In this document: one piece after another, positions 45,361 to 59,500 of the stretch
How the letters are laid out: every line of letters begins with the position of its first letter
Position numbering within the stretch: the first letter of the stretch is position 1
From: Styela clava
Lineage: Eukaryota > Chordata > Ascidiacea > Stolidobranchia > Styelidae
Length of the DNA: 64,000 nt
Assembly: GCF_964204865.1 (NCBI RefSeq)
Contig: NC_135257.1
Coordinates: 14,964,151-15,028,150, forward strand
Reading direction: 5' to 3'
The notes under the pieces: model-generated
The model's input: the letters and a program-made list of their open reading frames with translations, nothing else
Database searches by the model: none
What the model was told of the DNA's origin: nothing
Translations under genes and position numbers: made by a program

Positions 45361-45546
45361 CTATATTCTCAATTTTGCAAGTAATGTCTTACCCAATGAA
45401 ACGACGCCACACCTCTGATTACAGGATGTGTGATAGTTTGCCCATAAGAATAGAATGATCATTGTATCAAAGGCTTTAGGAATGTCAAAAAATAGCATGA
45501 CAACATACATAATGCTTGAACTAAAAATCTTTGGAAAATTGTGCAT
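45361..45546 (-). pseudogene. Possible LINE reverse-transcriptase remnant
   Basis: The minus-strand frame contains VVMLFFDIPKAFDTMI, which resembles the 'lDlsKAFDTV' block of non-LTR reverse transcriptases. A second RT-like piece, VYNWISNYLESNKHLFTS, lies upstream on the same strand (about 45570-45630), but in intact enzymes that block follows KAFD. The order is therefore wrong for a simple fragment; a rearranged or chance match is possible. Confidence 0.25.
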
Positions 45547-45773
45547 TGAAACATGTGTGGCTTAGCAACCGAGTAGGCTAGTAAAAAGATGTTTGTTGCT
45601 TTCAAGGTAATTCGATATCCAGTTATACACTATTTTTAAAGAATCTTAGAAAAAGAAGGCGATGGACCAATATAACTTCAATTTTCAAAATCTAAGATTT
45701 TCACATTTTCAAACGGACGGAGAAGTTACATATTATTTTGAATTACTCGATAGATAATTAATCAGCTGATTGG

Positions 45774-45802
45774 ATATATATATAATATATATATATATTT
45801 GC
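45774..45802. repeat. (TA)n microsatellite
   Basis: Alternating TA over about 29 bp with one AA interruption. Confidence 0.8.
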
Positions 45803-46909
45803 CGAGCTATCAATAATGTGCATTTAACTATATTTGAAAATATTTCAATCAACTGCTAAGATTGACTTTGGATAGTGTTCTCAGTTTTTTTCTTATTTCA
45901 CGTAGAGTGCTTTAGACACAGTGATCCGGATATCAGTAACAGTTTTCACCACAATAAGCTGATAATGGAAAACTACCAAGCCATAGGTTTGTGCTGAATG
46001 AAGATGAAGCGTAGGAGTTTAAGATAACGGGTCAACTATACCAGTAACATGGTCTTGGAATACGTGTGAACAAAATTAATACTTTAACATATCCCTGTTT
46101 ACCACATTTTTCCGATTTCGGCTACAGTTTGAAAGGGCTAAAAGTAATTATGTAAGTTGTTCAGTTTTCATTTCCTTCAAACTATTTTTCGACTGTTATC
46201 GAAAATGCTAACGATGTGACACAGTTGCCTAATGACCAAATGCTATGTCATCATGACACCTTATTTTGTGCGCGTGTTTTTGTATCCAGCTGTGACTTGC
46301 CCTCAAACCTATGTTGCACTAATGGTCTTCAGTGACCGGTCTTTATTAGCTGAAGTTTCTTAAGTTGATGTTAGCCGTATCATTTTATATTCTAAGACAA
46401 AACATGAGAAACTATTTAGCCGGCTATTAGATCGTTTGCCTCATTATGCGATCGGTCTAAGAATTCATCATCGTCTGTCTAACAGCGTCGTGATATATAC
46501 TGTCATTTGTCAAATACGATGGTTGAAAATGTATTAGTACAATCATCAATGTCTCCATCACCAGAATGTGATTTTCCGACATCGATTGTTCTTGACCAAC
46601 AAGCGAAAAAATATACGAACTGTGATATATATACAGAGCAGATTATGACGATTTTTAATTTTGATGACATCATCACACAAAAATTCAAAGTAAAAACGAA
46701 TTCAATAAAGCCCACAGAATATTTTATATAAGTAAAAATAATTGCCTCCTATCAACAACCACTGGAAATTTTAAAGCAATTGGTTTACTAGTAGTTGGAA
46801 AAAAGCGATTTTTCAACAACACATAATAAAAAAACGATCCATAGGTCCATTTCGTGTCCATTTTATCCCCGTGCCAAACCAAAAAAACAGCTACGTCAAT
46901 GTTTACCAT

Positions 46910-47435
46910 AATGGACCTTTCCCCGACTTTTGACCCCCGAAAAATCTTCCTATACTTTACCATTGCAAAATTTTCGGGGCTTATTTTAAGAGTGCTTTCG
47001 CGAGTTGGCGCCTGTAAAATGGGGTATGTGTTTCAGACCATCATTATGATTCATCGCATACGGTATGTTAGTCGTTGATCGCATACAACAATCTGTTTTT
47101 TAAAAGGACCGGTCAATAATTTTAGCCCAGTTTATCACAGCTACTTCTACGCCAATTTTTTATTTCTGCAATTCAATTAAAACTTCTAAGAAGACAGAGT
47201 GATCATTGAATTATCTGATTTATATTTAAATTTCCGGGACACAACTGAAAACTAACGAATAGAGTTCAAAAACGCGAAAACGGGGTAATGTTTACGACCA
47301 CGTATGAAAATCTGTCTGAGTGAGAAAAGTGTCTGAGCGGATGCGAAATAAGAGCATTGTTACGTCACTTTTTGCATCTTGCTGATTGGCCAATGTCACG
47401 AAGTGGACAAGGAGCTCGATGCTCGGGGCATGAAA
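46910..47435 (+). repeat. Dispersed repeat, copy B (about 525 bp)
   Basis: Same family and orientation as 23100-23575. It opens at ATGGACCTTTCCCCGAC (copy A: ATGGACGGTTCCCCGAC), continues through ATACTTTACCATTGCAAAA, and closes at AGCTCGATGCTCGGGGC. It is non-coding. Confidence 0.55.
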
Positions 47436-49824
47436 ACAGTCGATGGCAGTTAAATTGAAGTTTCAACAATGACAGCGCTCCAGTGGGTAAAACGAGAACA
47501 TAGGCATCCAGGAAACAAGATTCAGGTGAAAAAACAAGATAGGTTCCGGGGATATCTGGCAAGGATCTTTTCAGTATTATATATATACTTAGTTTTGATA
47601 ACTGCGAAAACTAGCCTATGACCAGCAAATCCAAACCGAGGAAATTAATAAGACAGAATTTCTGAGACTACGAAGTCCACGACAATTCGGTCATCTGGGT
47701 CGAGAATCGCAACCAGTGATGCCACCAAAAGCTAGTGTCCAGTCCAGGTCACAAAATTTCATTACATTAGATTCAGTGTGGTGCGGCTTCGAATATCCAA
47801 CTTCATATTACCTAACAAATCGTATAGATTTTACAACCAGCAGAGTTGATAATCCAGCTTTGTGAATTCGCCAAAACTTTCAGCACTGGGCCGCGTATCG
47901 CCAAGGGGTAAATGTACACTGTCACAACTAGGATAGGATTTACATATTTATCATGAGAGAGGAAAAAAGATATGACGGCTTGATCATATGGCGAACCACA
48001 GTCTCTTGTCTGTGGAACTTTTGACTTTATGTACTCTTATTTTTTCCGGAAAGTGTCACAGCTTTCAGCAAAGTGACCAGTAAACCTGCAACGCGGAATA
48101 GCAGTATCCCTGCACTGCGCCACCATCAATAGCTCACTGGATACTGAAGGGCGACAAAATACTGGAATCTGGGAGGTGAGGCAGCAAGAGCGAGCCCAGC
48201 GATGAAAGGGGCTTATCCTGACATTGGTCGTTTGAAACGTTCATGTCGAAACCGGCTGAGCTCTTTTTGGTTAGCATGTTGACGATCATGCATTTATGTC
48301 CTTGATGACTCCTGAGCGCCGTCGCTTGACATCAGCCAATACAGCGAAGAAGCTGAAGAGGGAATAACCGGCATATGTAATTTTCACGTCTTCCAACTTT
48401 CCCATTCTATTGCTAATTATAACACCATACCCTCGCAATATGTAATCGATTTCTCCGTCGTGACAAAATAATTCGAATTCGTTACAGGACTGAGTTTTTC
48501 AATTACCAAAATATATAAGATCTGAGCATTCCCTGTATTGAAAGAGCATTCACAAACAAGCTGCACGGGTGTATATTTTATTTCAGACAAACTGCATAAA
48601 TATGAAATCAGGCTTACATATAATGTAATACGAGACTTAATAAATCATAAACCACATTTTATTGGGCTTGACAAGGTCGAAATCGTATATATAATCAACA
48701 ACATTTTTGGAAGCAATGTATGTACAAAATTGATCGGGAAAGTTAACTATTTAAGAAATTGTATGCTTATCTTAACATGAACTTCGCAGAGAGAAACTTC
48801 AAGCTATTTAAAAGAGTTTTAAGATATGACATCATTTAAAGAAAAAACACCATGCATTTGACTGAAATGAATCTAAAAAACACACAATTATATCAAAGCA
48901 AGCATGGGTGTCCTTAGCATCTAGGTTGAAATATTTCCCTAGTCATTCTAAAAGTATATTTCCGGCTGTACAACAAATTTATATTCAAGACTGGTCATCA
49001 GACAGCATGTACAAAGCATGATGTTTATGCAATTTTCAGTTGGGTACCTTCAATCGGTTTAACTTAAAATATAGGCCTACTACAATTTTCAAATCTGAAT
49101 AGAATAGCAAATCTTTACAAAAAGGTTAGGAAACAAACTGTAACAAAGAAAAAGAACAAAGTTCCAACTTTTGGACTATAGTCGAAGGACTGACTCAACT
49201 AAAAGATAGAAAAAGTGTTTAATATGCAATCCAATCAAATACATCATTCAATGGTTGGATATCCTTAACTTTTACAGCAAACCAGGCTTAGAACATAGAA
49301 CATTTTCACAGCACAGAGAGCAAATAAAAAACAACAAGCAAATCAGTGGTTTAAAAGAAAAACATTGCCAATCATTTGATAACACAGGGAACTTTAAATA
49401 TCAAAAGTTAAATGCTAAACATGTGAAGTAAGTGATTCGTGATAATCCTTTTGTCAGCGCCGAATAATCACTCATTGAAGGACATTTTGGATTAAAACCC
49501 TTCCACTGTATCATCAAATAATACAGACAACTGACTGACAAAATAAAATTGTTTTTTCATACCCCATTATACCCAGAATAATTGTCTAATGTTTGAGAAT
49601 AATATTATAAAAAAAAGCTTGAAGTTTTTGCCAATTTGGAAGAACTGAAATCTCGCATTTAGAAATTTTCAACAAGGTGAAATGATTTTTTGGTTTGTTT
49701 GCCAAATGTGAAAATAAGAAACTTTATCAAGTATAGGCTGAAACTGTCAATATAAGTATAAACATTATCTGATTAAATAAAGCATCACAAAAAGCATAAG
49801 ATATACATATATCAATGTCCAAAA
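47436..49824. other. Intergenic DNA downstream of UBR4; possible UBR4 3' UTR in part
   Basis: No recognisable gene. The plus-strand frame 48538-48780 has no domain. The UBR4 transcript must end here on the minus strand, but I found no strong AATAAA on that strand close to the stop codon; an ATTAAA at about 49218 is the nearest candidate. Confidence 0.4.
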
Positions 49825-50553
49825 TCACTTAGGCAGGGATTCAAACAACTCCTTCATAAATACTTGAACATCTCCATCCACATCTTCATGCAGTCCTGCA
49901 ACATCGACGAACTCTTCTAATGAAGCAATTGATAGAAATTCTTGTTGAAATTTTGACATCATTTTTTCTGAAGTTTCTTGCAAAGCGGAATCGTTGTTTC
50001 GAATATAATTTTGTAGAGTCTGTGACCATGTATCAGATCCTTCCACTTTTGGGACATGTTTGAATAATTCAGTATAAGTGAGATCTACCATGGCCCAAAA
50101 GAGTAAGAATGGCTTATATGTGTCGAATGGTTTCACAACACAATCAGTCAGTTTATTTATAATCGAAGCCGAAGATTGTCGAGTCTGACATAAAGCCAAT
50201 AATCTCTTTAGGAACAAAAATCTGTTTGACATCCACTTTTCCTTGTCACAGACAAACAAGCAGAGGGCCGTGATGTACAACGGGCCATCAACGCTGTAAC
50301 TGCTTTCTACCCATGATTCCTTTGGAGCTTCTAAGAAGAGTGAAACCATACGCTCCTCTCTAGGTGAACTTCGTGTGGTATTAATCACATACTGAGACAT
50401 GTGAAGAATATACGGGATCAAGTGAATATTAGACTGTGGTCCACCCCCGCCAGTCTCTTCACTGAAAGATCTTTCATTTGCAAAGCGAAGGAAAAGTAAC
50501 TTCAAGTCATGAACCGTGCTGGTAACATTAGGTTCTTTGTAACCAGTTGCTTC
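49825..50553 (-). CDS. UBR4: UBR4 last exon (C-terminus)
   Basis: An acceptor (TTTATTATTTAG) opens a phase-0 exon reading EATGYKEPNVTSTVHDLKLL and on to ELFESLPK-stop. The segment LFLRFANERSFSEETGGGG and ESSYSVDGPLYITAL match the conserved UBR4 C-terminal end. The exon extends upstream of the internal Met at 50505, which is not a start. Confidence 0.93.
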   Translation of the reverse strand, partial: EATGYKEPNVTSTVHDLKLLFLRFANERSFSEETGGGGPQSNIHLIPYILHMSQYVINTTRSSPREERMVSLFLEAPKESWVESSYSVDGPLYITALCLFVCDKEKWMSNRFLFLKRLLALCQTRQSSASIINKLTDCVVKPFDTYKPFLLFWAMVDLTYTELFKHVPKVEGSDTWSQTLQNYIRNNDSALQETSEKMMSKFQQEFLSIASLEEFVDVAGLHEDVDGDVQVFMKELFESLPK

Positions 50554-53500
50554 CTAAATAATAAAAGAAGTACTGGATTAGAACAATACATTTCCATAAC
50601 TTATTAAATAGCAAGATTTAATAAATTCCAAACCAGAAATAATATGATATACCGGTAGGTAGATTTTCATGCATTGTTGTGCTCATTATCCAAAAATGTT
50701 TTTCCCCTTGATCATTTAGTTGTCTTTGTTTTATTATAAGTTGAAAGTCAAAAATGTGTTATAAAATATGCAGTATGTGTGGCAGTATCTCTTTGAAAAA
50801 TCAATTTCGATTTTGTCTATACAGATCTTGTTGTTACAGTATGTGCAGTACTATGAATAAACTTATTGAATATTAGTTTTACCATAAAAAAGTCTATAAG
50901 ATATGAAGTCTAAAATTGAAAGATATTTCTTTTAGCCAGTCCTAATCACATATCTATTTTTGAATAAGTTTTTACACTTTGAGAGTGACATTCTTTTATA
51001 TAAATACATTAAATCACAAAAATATTTGGGATTTAACAATTCATAGATTGACTCGTACAAGAAGAAAAAAATTACCTGCAAATATGTGTTATGACGTGCC
51101 AAACAAGTAGCAAAAGCTGATTCTAGAACATGTGGTCCCCATAATGGAAGAAGACCATTGCATTTAGTATTGGCATTCTGCAGCATTGCAGATTCCCATT
51201 CCTCGCGTCCTCTTGCTGCACGAACCGCTGATGTATGACAATCATAATGAACAACATTGAAGTGTGAAACAGTAGAATATCCTTGCTGTTTTCTTGGTTT
51301 GTTTTCAAATTCTTCTAATGTGCATCTTCTTGAAAATGTATAAATTCCAAGAACTTTTTTCGGCTCAAACTTATAACCTTCTCTGCAAATGATGCATGTT
51401 AAGCCAGATTCATCAACCAAATCTCCAATTTGTTTCAGCAGGGGAGTTTGAGTCACAACTTGTCCTTTTGCATTGGTTTTCATGCCTAGAGCTCCGAGTT
51501 CTTTTTCTCTTACAGCCATTGCAAGTCGTTTCTTTTCTGCTCGTGTTTCTCGACGAACTTCTTTTATGTTTTTAGCAACATCTGGATTCTCACTAATGGC
51601 TTCAAGTACATTTTCTGCAAGTGAGCCTATGCTTTCTTGAGTGGAAACTTGTTCTAAGCGATGAAGATCGGGTATACTAGTTTGTCCAATTAATGCTTGT
51701 GTTGCGGTATGCTTCGCGCTAAGGCCTGCAAGAAGACGCAAACAATATGTCAGAGCAGGTCGAGAAACAAATGCTTTCCAATCTTCTGATTCAAACTTTT
51801 TATGTTGAGGAACATAGCGGCTGATGTATGCAAGTGTGTTATTGACAATACCATTTTTTATTATTAAATTTTTCAGTTCGTCACCATGTTCATTGTCTTC
51901 GATCCCTGTGCTGATTTCACAGAAGCAATCTAAATATACCGCATCTTCAGCTGTGTGATTTTCATCAAACTTTTCATATTCCAAAGCAGATTTAAAGTGA
52001 TCAATGAGCATCTGCATCAAGTCAGTATCCCCAAATGATAGGAATGGTATAATACGCATCAGCCCTCTAAGAATTTTTGAATGATGTCGTACAACTTCAC
52101 TATCAATTTGTTGAAGCAATAATGTCAATTTTTCCTTATCACCAGTAACAAATTCAGTCTTGTCATCAGATGTTTCTTGCAACACTCTGTCCATAACTTG
52201 AAGTAGTTGTTCTACCAATGGTACTCCTTCCTCACCACTTTGCAATCCCAAATTTAAGGTTCCAAGTAATACATTTAATGTGTTCAATTCTTGTTTCATT
52301 AAGTATTTTCGGTTCGATTTCAGACGAACAACATAAGTCATCAGTTTCATAATTGCATCAACGAGCTGTCTACCATGAGTTAAGTTTTGAACAGATTCCA
52401 GTCTTTGTAACATTGATTCAATCCCACCACAAGAGCTCAATACAGAAGACATCCTATAAACTTCTTCCTCATCCCGATTGTCGACTTCCGGGTCTAGTTT
52501 GTCAATAATATCTTCAGTTGCTTCGCCAAGAAGTCCTCTCATTCTGTAAACAACTCTCATCGCTTCTTCCTCACTATGTGATGGTAACCACACTTTGTTG
52601 TAAACATCTCTCACAGATAAATCAAGACTTATTATTTTGTTGTTGACAAGTAGTTCCATACCATTATCATCTTCAAGTAAAGCTACAAGATCACAATCTC
52701 GACAAATCTTGTTTTTGACATCACGCATAACTGGACCCAAACCAGGTTCATTACTAGAGTAAGGGTTTCCCACCATTCTTCCTTGAAGAAAATCTTCCTG
52801 TAAGGGATCTTTGTCAAGAGAGAGAAAAAATTCATTTGTATTGTTCTCCTCCGGGAAGATAATATTTGCCAATCGTTCAAATATAAATTGCGGGGTACGA
52901 ATATCAGAAAGCTCATATTTGTTGATGGTTTCAATACACACTGCCATGAAAGCTTTGGTTTCCGACTCTGTTCCAGTAGTCATGTCCTCAAGAAGTTCAA
53001 GCAAAAGTTCTTGTGTATCGTCTATGATAGACGTTCTTTGAATGACAAGTTTTCTCAAGCTGAGATATCCATTCAAAACAGTTCCTACTAGGTTGCTCTT
53101 GTGGTGTTGTCGAATGTAGTCAACATGGACTAATTCTGAAAGCAGTTCGGTCAGTTCTTTCAATGAATATCCTTGTTGTAAATCAAGCATTAATGTAGTC
53201 TCCTCCAATTTGCGCAAATTTGCAATTTCGCAATCAATGAGTCTTCCAATAAAGGGAAGGATATCACGTCCAGCAAGATAGACTTTCCATTGAGGGTCAT
53301 GTATAAGTTCTTGATACATCAAAAAGAATTCTGCAGCAGCCTCTCCAGCAGAACTCAATTCATCCAAGCAACTAGTAAGCATATCTATAACTTGTGCTTT
53401 GCGACTTTGATTTTCAGCTAAGCTTTTCACAATACTGCATGCAGCTTGGCGTACTGCTCTTGAAGATTTACAAAAGAGCATTTGCCGTAGCCATCGATGT

Positions 53501-56500
53501 TGTGGAATAACATGGGGAGTATCTGATTTTTCAAGCTTTTTCGCAATAACATATTTTCTCCATTTTGTAGCATACTTCTCCATGAGATGCATGTCACGAA
53601 CTTCTGATTTAGATGCTTTCGTCAAGTCTTCTGAAGTATTAATGGCACCAAATTTCAGCTTATTTTCTTTCCACACTGAAAAATCCTGATCTTTTTCAGA
53701 AGCAATCCAACCTTGTGCATTGACTGTTACTTCTTGTGCATTTTTAGCAATTTTTATCAATTTAGAAGAAATAGCTGGCACTGCGGGTGCAGCCTTACTT
53801 TGTAGCATTTTTAAACAAGGCAAAGTGATGCTCTCAACGATAGCTGGTGATTGCATATTAATTGATAGTTGGAATAACTGCACCACAGTTCTGAGTCTTA
53901 CTTGCCAACACTGGTCTTGTATTCCCAGCATTGAAACAAGGAGATTCATCTCTGAAGACACAGCAGCTGGGAACAGATCTTGTTTATGATGCATCATCGC
54001 AGACATTATTCTTGTGAGTAATATGTTGCTGAGTTCTGCAGATGCCTCGGGATCATTCTTAACGAGTTGGCCAATCAATTCTTGCACCTGTTTCCTAGCT
54101 TTTGAGTTCCCTCGTTTTAAGCTGATATGAACTAGTTCAGCAATTAAGCCATTATTTACAAGACGTTTTCGTGATGTTTTGTCAGTTGCGAGGGCTCGGA
54201 GAAGAATGATGCACTGTTTTGCAGTTGATGCTGCACATCCATAACAATTTTTCGCACTCACACTTGATGAACTGGAGGACAAAGCATTATGATCATTATT
54301 CACCAGACCTTTATTACCCAGAATTGCAGCTGTCTGTCTCTGATCATATTCAACAATTTCTTTTCTGGATGCCAAAACAGTTTTCATTATTTTAGATAGT
54401 TCGTCAAATGAATTCTTTGCTTCAAAACAATATTTTTGTGCCAGCTGCCGAATGTGGATATTAACGCCAGATCCTAGTCCTGATGCAGTTACTACGCTTA
54501 CTCCTGGAGGAAGTGCAACCGGTTGAGCTGACAGAACAGGTATTCGTGTTCCAACAGGGCCAACCTGTGATGTACTTGATGAGGTTGTTACAGACTTTGC
54601 ACTAGCTCGAAGTGGTTCTGTAGTTAATTTCTCTATATGAAGCAAGAGATGTTCCAAGTCAGGTTTGTACGCAAGCATCTGGTAATATGCAAGGTCTGCT
54701 TTTTCCAAAAGAACTGATACAACCCCAACCGTCTTTTTTCTATCTTCTTCATTTTCAATTGTATCAACAGCACAGCATGGTTTTGCCAACAAAGTAATGT
54801 CAAATTTTGCATGCTTTGAAAATCCACACACATTACACAAAAATGGATCCTTTTCATCATAGTTAATGCTTCTGCACTTATGACATTGAAAAACATTTTC
54901 TCCACAATTTCCACATATACCAGGGTTTGCTTGAACAGATGCACTGCACCTTGGACACTGCAGGGTCTCTGTGGTTGCTGAAACATTTTCATAAAAGTCG
55001 GAAAATTCTAACATCAGATTCGTAGCAACAACTGGCAAAGGTAGATCAAACTTCACTTCATTTTGACCCTGGGATAAAACAACTTGCTTGGCTTTGTGCC
55101 ACAATTCCGGCTTGTTTTTTAGTTCAATAATTGCAGGAACTTTTTTGTTGTTGTATAGTAGCGTGACAGTTCGAATCATCTTTGTTTGTTTGATATCAGT
55201 AATTTTAATTGTGACTTTTTGAAGACTGTAACTACCAACAAGTTTTATTATTTGCTGGGTTGTAGTGTACTTTGTATCTGACTTTATACTAGACAATTTG
55301 ATGGAAGAAAACGGTATTTCAGGTTGATTACAGATTAAGCAAGGATTGCTTTCTAGATAGTATCCCTCAAAATCGACATAATTTGACAATTGCATGTATA
55401 ACATTGAATTTGAATGGCTGGTCAAAAGCAAGTTTTGTTTCTTCAACATGCCAAAACCAGCATCTGTAAAAAGTTCAGATTTCTCAGGGTCCAAGCCATT
55501 CTCAATTGATAGATAACCGAGTAAGTCAACGAACTGAATAGCTTTACGTCCATATTCTGGAACTGCAGGCCATAACAGCCACATGGAATTGACTAGTTTA
55601 GTTCGGAGTTCAGCGTCACAATTTCTGAAGAGTTGCAGTAGAAATTCATGGGCACTCCAGCGTACAGATGTTGTGTTGATTTCTAACATGAATCGAAGCA
55701 AAAAAGCATGCAAGCACTTTTGGTCTATTTCAGTCAAAAATTTTTGCGATAATTTGGCAGCCATTTCTGCATTTCCAGCAGTTGAAATTCTATCAGAAGT
55801 GGATGCATTTAGCAGAGGTGTCTTGCTTGAGGTCTTGGCTGTAGTTTTTGTTGATTTTACATCTTTTTTGATAGCATCAGACTTTTTGTCTTTCACACTC
55901 ACTGCACATATGAGCAACTGCAAAATAGAGGTGGCAACATTTTCACTGACGTAAATACTGAGTTCCAAGAGAAATTTCATGCATGACTTGTTAATGCTCA
56001 AACAAAACTTCTGCCAATTTGTTGTTCGCTTGGTTGCAACTGCAGAACACGCTTCAAGGTATGTAACAATTGAAATCAGCAAATCATACGGAAAATTGAC
56101 AGTTCCAAGCTTGCTTAATCCATCTGCTTTTTCCCAAGTCTCTGTTATTGTTTCAATATATCTTGTTAATGCATGAATATCTCTCACTTCTCTGTAATTT
56201 TCTTTTGTTCCACAGAGATACGACAACAATTTTCTGACTCTCTTTTTTATCACTGGAATATCAGTAGAAAGCATGTAATCAGATAAAATCCAACAAAAGC
56301 TAGTATCATCAGGAGGTATGACTGCAAAATGATGTTTCAGATTTTCAGGTAACGACATTTTCTCAGTGTCATAGTATTTTTTGAAACGATAAGGGAGATG
56401 CAAAAGCCTTTCTGTCATCATTTCAACGTATGCGCCAAAGATGTCTGACGAATGAGCTTTAACATATTGGGGAGAAATAATGGGAGAATAGTCAGGTATA

Positions 56501-59500
56501 GGGGAAGTAGGTATAGGTTTGAGTAATTTTGTCAAGACCACTGCGTCGACTTTGTTTTTCTCCAGAGTCAAACTCCAATGTTGCTGAAGTATATCATTCA
56601 ATAGTGATATACAGACTCCAATCACATTTCTTTCAACTAATATTTTGGCAGTTATTCCACTTATAGTTGTTGGCTGTTTATCCATATCGTCCAAATCAAC
56701 AAGTTTGTCTGAATCATTGTTAACTGCTGTATCATAGCGAGTATGGCCAGACATCAAAATGACCAAACATCGAATTATGTTGCTCAATATTTCCTTCAAA
56801 GCAGATCTTTCAGATATTTTGTTTAGTGATTCATTGTGATTTTCACCATTTATATTAGCTGCCAATCCAGAGATAACTTTTTCCAATACAATCATTTGTG
56901 CTTCCTTGGTTGGATCAAGAAGTTTTGTTAGCGTTATGAGGACTTGGAAGTATGGAATAGATTGATCACCCTTTTCGAGCAGAAGAATCTCAGGAAGCCT
57001 TGAAATAAGTTCGTCAAGAAGTTTGGCTCGCATGTTGCCAATTTTTTCAAAATCAAAAGGCTGTGCATCCACTTCAGAAGGTACGTTAACAACCTCGGAC
57101 ATAATGTCTGGTATGTCATTTTCTATTGAGCCTGCTGCATTTTTATCTTCTCCTGGAGGATGAAATTCAACTATATTCTGATTGGCTGACACATTTACAA
57201 TTTCTTCTTCAGGTGCCGCATAATCCACTGCATCTACATTTTGAGAAGGCAATGTATCAGCTACAGAACTTGAAACTTGTTCTTGAATTGGATGATGAAC
57301 CCCAACTTGATTTTGTTGTGCTTCTGAGTTCATGACTTGAAGTAATTGTTCCAAGGCTTGACTGCCCACACTCTCATTCCCACTGGGTTGTTGCGCACTT
57401 TGTTGTTCACCTCCAGATTGCTGCAAACTGAGGGCAATAGCATATTCCACCATTGCTTCATCGTCGCCTTCAAAACCAGGAAATTCTTCATCTTGAACAT
57501 CCATGATCATTTCTTCTAAACTTGAGTTATCTTCCTGCATAAAGTAATTTGGATTTTCAGGAGCTTGCATTAAATCATGTAATCTTTGCATTTGACTTTG
57601 AACCTCCGAGGCATTTTGTTGCGGCTGAACCACAGGAGGTGCTTCATTTTCATTTTCTTCGTTTTGTGAACTGGATGAACTGATTTGAGCTTGGTTCATG
57701 TTTTCTTCAAGCGCTTGCATGGCCCGTAATTGTTCCTCTCTGTTCAATGATGGTGCAATACCATTGCCTCGTTGCTCCATCATCATTTCTTCTTCCATAG
57801 CTACGTCATCATCATCAAACATATCACCATCAGAATCATCGTCGTCGTCATCATCATCGTCGTCTTCATCTTCATCATTCATCAATTCTGCTCGTTCCTC
57901 TTGGGTTCTTATATAAGAAGTATGGGGCTGATGAATTTGATTAGCCTGATCTGAGGTCAGCACCAGAACACCACCACTTCCAGAAGCCGTTGCAACAGCT
58001 TGATTAGACATTGTAGATGGCGGTGAATTTGACCTTGTACTGGGAGCAGTATCGGTGGATTTACTATTGCTGCGTACAGATCTAGGCTTAGGACGTTGAG
58101 ACGGTGGTGCACAATACAGAAGGCGTATTAAAGCAGACCTAGCAGCCGAACTCACTTGTACATATTTACTTGTTAAAAGATCGTAATAAATCTGGGATGC
58201 TTTGCCAATGGCCGATGGAAGAATCATCGTTATCGCATGAACAATGTCAACATAAGCTTGTACAGATGACTCGATGTGCTGAATGCCAGGTAAGCAAAAT
58301 GGATTCAACAATCTATGCTTGGGTTTTTCATTGATCATTTGCAAGAGTATATCCATTAAATCCTGCATATGTGTGCAGTAATGATCATTAATGGGAGATG
58401 GTGTCACAATCACTTGGCTGGTGTCATCATTTTGAACAGACGCATCTTCATTCTCTAATTGCGACAAAAGATTGTTGGGTCTTCGAACCGAAATGCGACT
58501 AAGTTCCATTAATAAAATTTGAAACTCATCAGAGCGTAGATTCCATTTGGTTTGACCTTTATCATCCGAATTATTATCTGGAGTTTCAATAACTTTTCTG
58601 TTTTTCAATGTATCTGATATATGCTTTAGAATAGTGCCATCTTTAAATTTGTGATATTCATCCGTTACTGGAAGCAAGTTCATCATCAATTGCTTGACAT
58701 GTCTGTGGACGGAGTGTGGAACATCCTGTACAATAAGTTTGGACGCCAACTTCAAAGCATTAGATTTTAATTTCTCATTTATGCATCCCATATCAGAACC
58801 TTGTGCAAAAGTACAATTCAATGAAGCCAGGCATGCCAGCAGTAATTTATCTGTAGGGCTAGAATATCCATCACTATCTGATGCCTGTGAAAATTTAAGC
58901 TGGTTTGAAGGCCCGTCACTTGATTGTTCATGATCCAATTTTTCTTGTGATTTTCCACCCTTAGTCGCTTTCGCTTTTTCACGAGCTTCTACCGAAGCCG
59001 CAACAGCTTTGGCCTCTTCTTCTTGCCAACCAAAACTTTCTTTAGTTTTCCCATAGACCTTAATACTATCGACTATATTATAGTCATCCGGGTGAACTGA
59101 AGACCCACAAACAATCACAAGTTTACTTTGATTTCGAATGGACTCTTCACGTGTAAGTGGGAAATCAAACCATCTAGGTTTTTTCAGCCGTGGTCCCAAA
59201 GATATATATCGATCCTCAATGTAAATATGTGTAGGTGCAAAATCACTGCCGCGATTGCCAAGTTGCATTCTGATGCCAGTAACAACCATATTTTTATTTT
59301 TAATGGTAACTTCAATACCAAATGTCTGTTTTGATACAATATACATGTCCTGATTTGCCAATCTGTTCTTGATTTGGTTTGGATTATACACTTGAAGCAA
59401 CGATTCCCCACCGAATTCCAAGTCATTTGACGGGATAAGCTGACAGTCTTCAAAGAAATCAACAGGAAATATTGGCTCTATTTGATCTTGTTCTCTTGCC

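Larger units (their letters stand above)
39750..46900. other. Upstream region of the EBF gene; no supported gene
   Basis: About 7 kb of AT-rich DNA 5' of the first recognised EBF coding exon. It probably holds the EBF promoter, any 5' non-coding exon and enhancers, but no specific element is clear. Exceptions noted separately: two overlapping minus-strand open frames at 40133-40452, a (TA)n tract at 45774-45802, and a possible reverse-transcriptase fragment at 45361-45546. Confidence 0.4.

Noticed and set aside
50932..51075. C-terminal extension of the large UBR4 frame to 50932
   Set aside because: The residues after LARHNTYLQ (VIFFFLYESIYELL...) are read-through of the intron. A donor CAG|GTAATT at 51075 leads to the conserved last exon at 50553.
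57698..57954. Plus-strand Ser/Ile-rich open frames within 51-62 kb
   Set aside because: They are antisense shadows of the UBR4 coding exon. The Ser and Ile runs are the complement of the acidic repeat.
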